From Methylovirgula sp. (GTDB lineage Bacteria > Pseudomonadota > Alphaproteobacteria > Rhizobiales > Beijerinckiaceae), in assembly GCA_030040215.1 (NCBI GenBank), contig JASHUD010000047.1, positions 1-7,636 on the forward strand: a DNA stretch of 7,636 nucleotides, written 5' to 3'. The notes under the pieces were generated by a model. It did not search any database and was not told the DNA's origin. It saw only the letters and a list, made by a program, of their open reading frames with translations. The position numbers were made by a program, and so were the translations under genes. The stretch's first letter is position 1. The number at the start of each line of letters is the position of its first letter. Positions 5,103-7,636 of the stretch are shown one piece after another.

Positions 5103-5893
5103 ACTACGATCACACGATAGCCGAAGATGGCGTTGGGCGCCGCGATCGCCCGACGGAATTTCCGGCGGCGCGCTTCAAGCATATCGATACTTGGGTGTTC
5201 GATCTCGACAACACGCTCTATCCCGCCGACTGCGATCTCTGGCCGAAGATCGACCAACGCATTACGCTGTTTCTCGTCAATCTTTTCGGCCTCGACGGAA
5301 TCTCGGCGCGGGCGCTGCAGAAATATTATTATCGGCGCTACGGCGCGACGCTGCGCGGTCTCATGGAGGACCACGCGATCGGGGCCGCCGAGTTCCTCGC
5401 TTTCGTACACGACATCGATCGTTCGTCGTTAAACCCCAATCTCTCCCTGGCGGCCGCGATCACGGCGCTCCCCGGCCGCAAGCTGATCTTGACCAACGGT
5501 TCGCGCGATCATGCGCTGCGCACCGCCGAGGCGTTGGGGCTCGCCGCCATGTTCGACGACATTTTCGACATCGTCGCCTCCGATCTATTGCCGAAACCGG
5601 CGCCGCTGGCCTACGAACGTTTCTTCCGCAAACACGCGATCGATCCGGGAAAAGCGGCGATGTTCGAAGATCTCGACCGCAATCTCGTCGTCCCCCACGA
5701 GCAGGGCATGACCACGGTGCTGATCGTCCCGAAACCCGGTCAGGCGGATCACCGCGAACCCTTCGAGATTCCCGGCGGCGCGGCTTTGCCGCACGTCGAT
5801 TTTGCCACCTACGATCTCGAAGGGTTTCTTGCCGACATCGCCGCCGCGCGAACGAGCGGACGAAACGCCGCCGGCGGACGGAGCAGGATATGA
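5099..5893 (+). CDS. HAD-superfamily pyrimidine 5'-nucleotidase-like hydrolase
   Basis: A 264-residue haloacid-dehalogenase-type phosphatase. Motif I is FDLDNTLYP (34-42, nucleophile Asp35 and acid Asp37). Motif II is LTNGS (131-135). Motif III is the lysine in LLPKPAP (Lys166). Motif IV is FEDLDRNL (189-196, Asp191 and Asp193 region). An alpha-helical cap inserted after motif I (about 45-115), containing YYYRRYGATLRGLM, resembles the Sdt1/pyrimidine 5'-nucleotidase subgroup, which removes phosphate from UMP, CMP or similar compounds. The true substrate is not determined by sequence. The GTG start at 5099 overlaps argB's stop (GTGA), and the stop overlaps dapD's ATG (ATGA), so it is translationally coupled on both sides. 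The first 28 residues are poorly conserved-looking and the last 15 are Arg/Gly-rich. Its placement between argB and dapD is a known Rhizobiales arrangement without a clear pathway reason. Confidence 0.88.
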   Translation: MNYDHTIAEDGVGRRDRPTEFPAARFKHIDTWVFDLDNTLYPADCDLWPKIDQRITLFLVNLFGLDGISARALQKYYYRRYGATLRGLMEDHAIGAAEFLAFVHDIDRSSLNPNLSLAAAITALPGRKLILTNGSRDHALRTAEALGLAAMFDDIFDIVASDLLPKPAPLAYERFFRKHAIDPGKAAMFEDLDRNLVVPHEQGMTTVLIVPKPGQADHREPFEIPGGAALPHVDFATYDLEGFLADIAAARTSGRNAAGGRSRI

Positions 5894-6741
5894 AACACCT
5901 CGAAAAGATCGTCGATACCGCTTTCGAGGAGCGCGCCAAGATCAACGCCGCGACGCAGGGCGAAGTCCGCGCCGCCGTCGAGGAGACGCTTGCGCTCTTG
6001 GATTGCGGCAAGCTCAGGATCGCCGAAAAGCGCGCCGGCGAAACGGGGCCGCAAGCCTGGCATGTCCATCAATGGCTGAAGAAGGCGGTCTTGCTGTCGT
6101 TCCGGCTGAACGACTCGGCGCTGATCTCCGGCGCCCCCGGCGGGGCGTTCTGGTGGGACAAGATAGTCCCGAAATTCGAGGGCTGGGGCGCCAAGGACTT
6201 CGCCGCGGCGGGGCTGCGCGCCGCGCCGGGCGCCGTCGTGCGGCGCTCCGCATACATTGCGCCGGGCGTCGTCCTGATGCCGTCTTTCGTCAATCTCGGC
6301 GCCTACGTCGGCGAAGGCACGATGGTCGATACCTGGGTGACGGTCGGTTCCTGCGCGCAGATCGGCAGGAACGTGCATCTTTCGGGCGGAGTCGGCATCG
6401 GCGGGGTCCTCGAACCGTTGCAGGCCAATCCGACCATCATCGAGGACAATTGCTTTATCGGGGCGCGTTCCGAGATCGTCGAAGGCGTGATCGTCGGCGA
6501 AGGCGCGGTGCTGGCGATGGGCACGTTCATCTCCGCCTCGACCAAGATCGTCGAGCGGGCGACCGGCAAGGTTCATTTCGGCGCGGTGCCGCCGTATGCG
6601 GTTGTCGTGCCGGGCGCGCTCCCCGGCGAGGCTTTGCCCGACGGACGCCCGGGCCCGTCGCTCGCCTGCGCGGTCATCGTCAAGACCGTCGACGCGAAGA
6701 CGCGCGCCAAGACGGCGATCAACGAATTGCTCCGCGCGTGA
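5890..6741 (+). CDS. dapD: 2,3,4,5-tetrahydropyridine-2,6-dicarboxylate N-succinyltransferase
   Basis: Transfers succinyl from succinyl-CoA to tetrahydrodipicolinate, committing it to the succinylase branch of lysine and meso-diaminopimelate synthesis. The 283-residue length is typical. The N-terminal helical domain (1-100) includes the substrate-binding FRLNDS (71-76) and FWWDKIVPKF (87-96). A left-handed beta-helix of hexapeptide repeats follows (about 110-215), with GAYVGEGTMVDTWVTVGSCAQIG (137-159), HLSGGVGIGGVLEP (163-176) and NCFIGARSEIVEGVIVGEGAVLAMG (187-211). A short C-terminal strand domain ends the protein. DapD works as a trimer with CoA sites between the helices. ATG 5890 has GGAG (5880-5883) at 6-nt spacing and overlaps the upstream stop. 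Its stop overlaps the GTG of the next gene. DapE, a later step in the route, follows after one gene. Confidence 0.97.
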   Translation: MKHLEKIVDTAFEERAKINAATQGEVRAAVEETLALLDCGKLRIAEKRAGETGPQAWHVHQWLKKAVLLSFRLNDSALISGAPGGAFWWDKIVPKFEGWGAKDFAAAGLRAAPGAVVRRSAYIAPGVVLMPSFVNLGAYVGEGTMVDTWVTVGSCAQIGRNVHLSGGVGIGGVLEPLQANPTIIEDNCFIGARSEIVEGVIVGEGAVLAMGTFISASTKIVERATGKVHFGAVPPYAVVVPGALPGEALPDGRPGPSLACAVIVKTVDAKTRAKTAINELLRA

Positions 6742-7202
6742 CGGAGCATTCCCGCGTTTTTTTCCTGTTTCGCTCCGATGCAGGAGAGATCGACGCCGCA
6801 ACCTGGCGGCAGTGGACGCTCCTGCTCGCCGGGATCTTCGCGGCGCTGGCGATCGGTTGGATATTTCTCGAGCCTTACGCCGACCACGATCTCACCAGCG
6901 GCCTTTGGATGACGGCGGGAATTCTCGCCGCAAACCTCTATCGCCTGCTGTTCGGCCTCGCGATCCTGCTGATTCTTATCAGCCACTACAACCTCAGCGC
7001 CAAACGCTGGCGCGACATCGGCCGGCCCCCTGCTCTCGCCGGCCTCCTGCCGCTCGTCGCCGCCCTATGCGCCGCCGTGCACTGGCTCGAGCCGCGCGTC
7101 AGTCCGGCTCTGCCGCATGCCGTGACGCTCGCCGCCGACGCGGCGCTCGCCGCAGTCGTTGTCTGGAACGTCGTCGAGCTCGGCGGCTTGCGGCGACGTT
7201 GA
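6738..7202 (+). CDS. Small membrane protein, DUF805-like
   Basis: A 154-residue integral membrane protein of unknown function. It has four likely membrane segments at about 27-44, 57-83, 99-117 and 128-147. The polar motif AGEIDAATWRQW (15-26) before the first helix and SAKRWRDIGRPPAL (87-100) after the second match the layout of DUF805 proteins (GRIxRxxFW near the start, then RRLHDxGxS), though both are diverged. The start is GTG 6738, which overlaps dapD's stop by 4 bp; no Shine-Dalgarno is visible, so translation probably depends on coupling to dapD. I recall that small membrane proteins are often found between dapD and dapE in Rhizobiales. A role in diaminopimelate or cell-wall metabolism is only suggested by position. 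The DUF805 call is by eye. Confidence 0.7.
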   Translation: MTEHSRVFFLFRSDAGEIDAATWRQWTLLLAGIFAALAIGWIFLEPYADHDLTSGLWMTAGILAANLYRLLFGLAILLILISHYNLSAKRWRDIGRPPALAGLLPLVAALCAAVHWLEPRVSPALPHAVTLAADAALAAVVVWNVVELGGLRRR

Positions 7203-7288
7203 CGCGGGTTCCAGGAACAATCGAAAACGCTGCCCCTTTGCGGGATCATGGACTATAAGACCGCGTCCCAATTTTACGCGATTGAGCC

Positions 7289-7636
7289 ATGCCGTCGGCG
7301 CTCGAACTCACCCAGGCGCTCATCCGCTGCCCTTCGGTCACGCCGAAGGAAGCCGGCGCGCTGGCGCTGCTCGAAGACAGGCTAAAGCATCTCGGATTTA
7401 CGACGCACCGGATCACCTTCTCGGAAGAAGCAACGCCGGACGTCGAAAATCTCTACGCGCGGATCGGCGGCGGCGCGCCGTATTTCGTATTCGCGGGGCA
7501 CACCGACGTCGTACCGGCCGGCGAGCGCGCCGAATGGCGCTTCGATCCGTTCGGCGGCGAAATCGCCGACGGTATGATCTGGGGGCGCGGCGCCAGCGAT
7601 ATGAAGGGTGCGATTGCCGCGTTCGTCGCCGCCGCG
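7289..7636 (+). CDS. dapE: Succinyl-diaminopimelate desuccinylase, N-terminal part
   Basis: The first 116 residues of a zinc metallopeptidase-type (M20 family) amidohydrolase that cleaves N-succinyl-LL-diaminopimelate to succinate and LL-diaminopimelate. It opens MPSALELTQALIRCPSVTPK, the usual DapE beginning. FAGHTDVVPAG (68-78) carries the first zinc ligand His71 and Asp73. WRFDPFGGEI and GRGASDMKGAIAAF (99-112) carry the bridging metal ligand Asp104. The gene is cut by the right edge; the expected remaining length is about 270 residues. ATG 7289 has only a weak GAG close upstream. The gap of 86 bp after the membrane protein contains a TATAAG at 7254-7259 without a matching -35, so a separate promoter is possible but unproven. 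It acts in the same pathway as dapD, two genes earlier. Confidence 0.95.
   Translation, partial: MPSALELTQALIRCPSVTPKEAGALALLEDRLKHLGFTTHRITFSEEATPDVENLYARIGGGAPYFVFAGHTDVVPAGERAEWRFDPFGGEIADGMIWGRGASDMKGAIAAFVAAA

Noticed and set aside
5191..5889. N-terminal extension of the dapD frame over the HAD gene
   Set aside because: The frame is open by chance. The extension is Arg/Ser-rich shadow sequence, while DapD homology and a good ribosome binding site start at ATG 5890.
7238..7259. Promoter for dapE with TATAAG at 7254-7259
   Set aside because: No -35-like hexamer lies 16-18 bp upstream; TTGCGG at 7238 is only 10 bp away.

Overview
The window is a piece of a GC-rich chromosome, most likely from an alphaproteobacterium of the order Rhizobiales (Hyphomicrobiales). 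I infer this from the gene order rpmH-rnpA-yidC-engB-argB-HAD nucleotidase-dapD-small membrane protein-dapE, from the GTG-started L34 gene, and from a CCCTCTCCCC/GGGGAGAGGG dispersed repeat of a kind common in that group. The family-level assignment is my inference; I cannot run a search.

Layout: (1) 2-127 is the 3' end of nadC (NAD biosynthesis). (2) 128-773 is a compact toxin-antitoxin module of the HigB/HigA type. Its promoter holds two 20-bp tandem operator-like repeats, and the toxin starts at a GTG with no ribosome binding site, just downstream of the predicted -10. (3) 774-900 is a short intergenic region with two adjacent 15-bp palindromes and a good sigma-70-type promoter. (4) 965-3386 is the ribosomal protein L34 / RNase P protein / YidC insertase cluster. 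No yidD lies between rnpA and yidC. (5) 3389-3494 is a three-hairpin palindromic repeat whose last arm also appears to be the Shine-Dalgarno sequence of the next gene. (6) 3501-7202 holds engB (ribosome-assembly GTPase), argB (arginine synthesis), a HAD-type nucleotidase, dapD (lysine/diaminopimelate synthesis) and a DUF805-like membrane protein. From argB to the membrane protein, consecutive genes overlap by 4 bp (GTGA, ATGA, GTGA), which indicates translational coupling. (7) 7289 to the end is the 5' part of dapE, the deacylating step of the same succinylase diaminopimelate route as DapD.

Functionally this is mainly a housekeeping growth locus: translation (L34), tRNA processing (RnpA), membrane-protein insertion (YidC), 50S assembly (EngB), arginine synthesis (ArgB), and lysine plus peptidoglycan precursors (DapD, DapE). 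The accessory elements are the HigBA module and the palindromic repeat. I found no clearly new multi-gene system. The points most worth checking are the repeat that supplies engB's ribosome binding site, the leaderless-looking toxin start, and the rnpA reading frame that stays open through the whole of rpmH, as described in Thermus.
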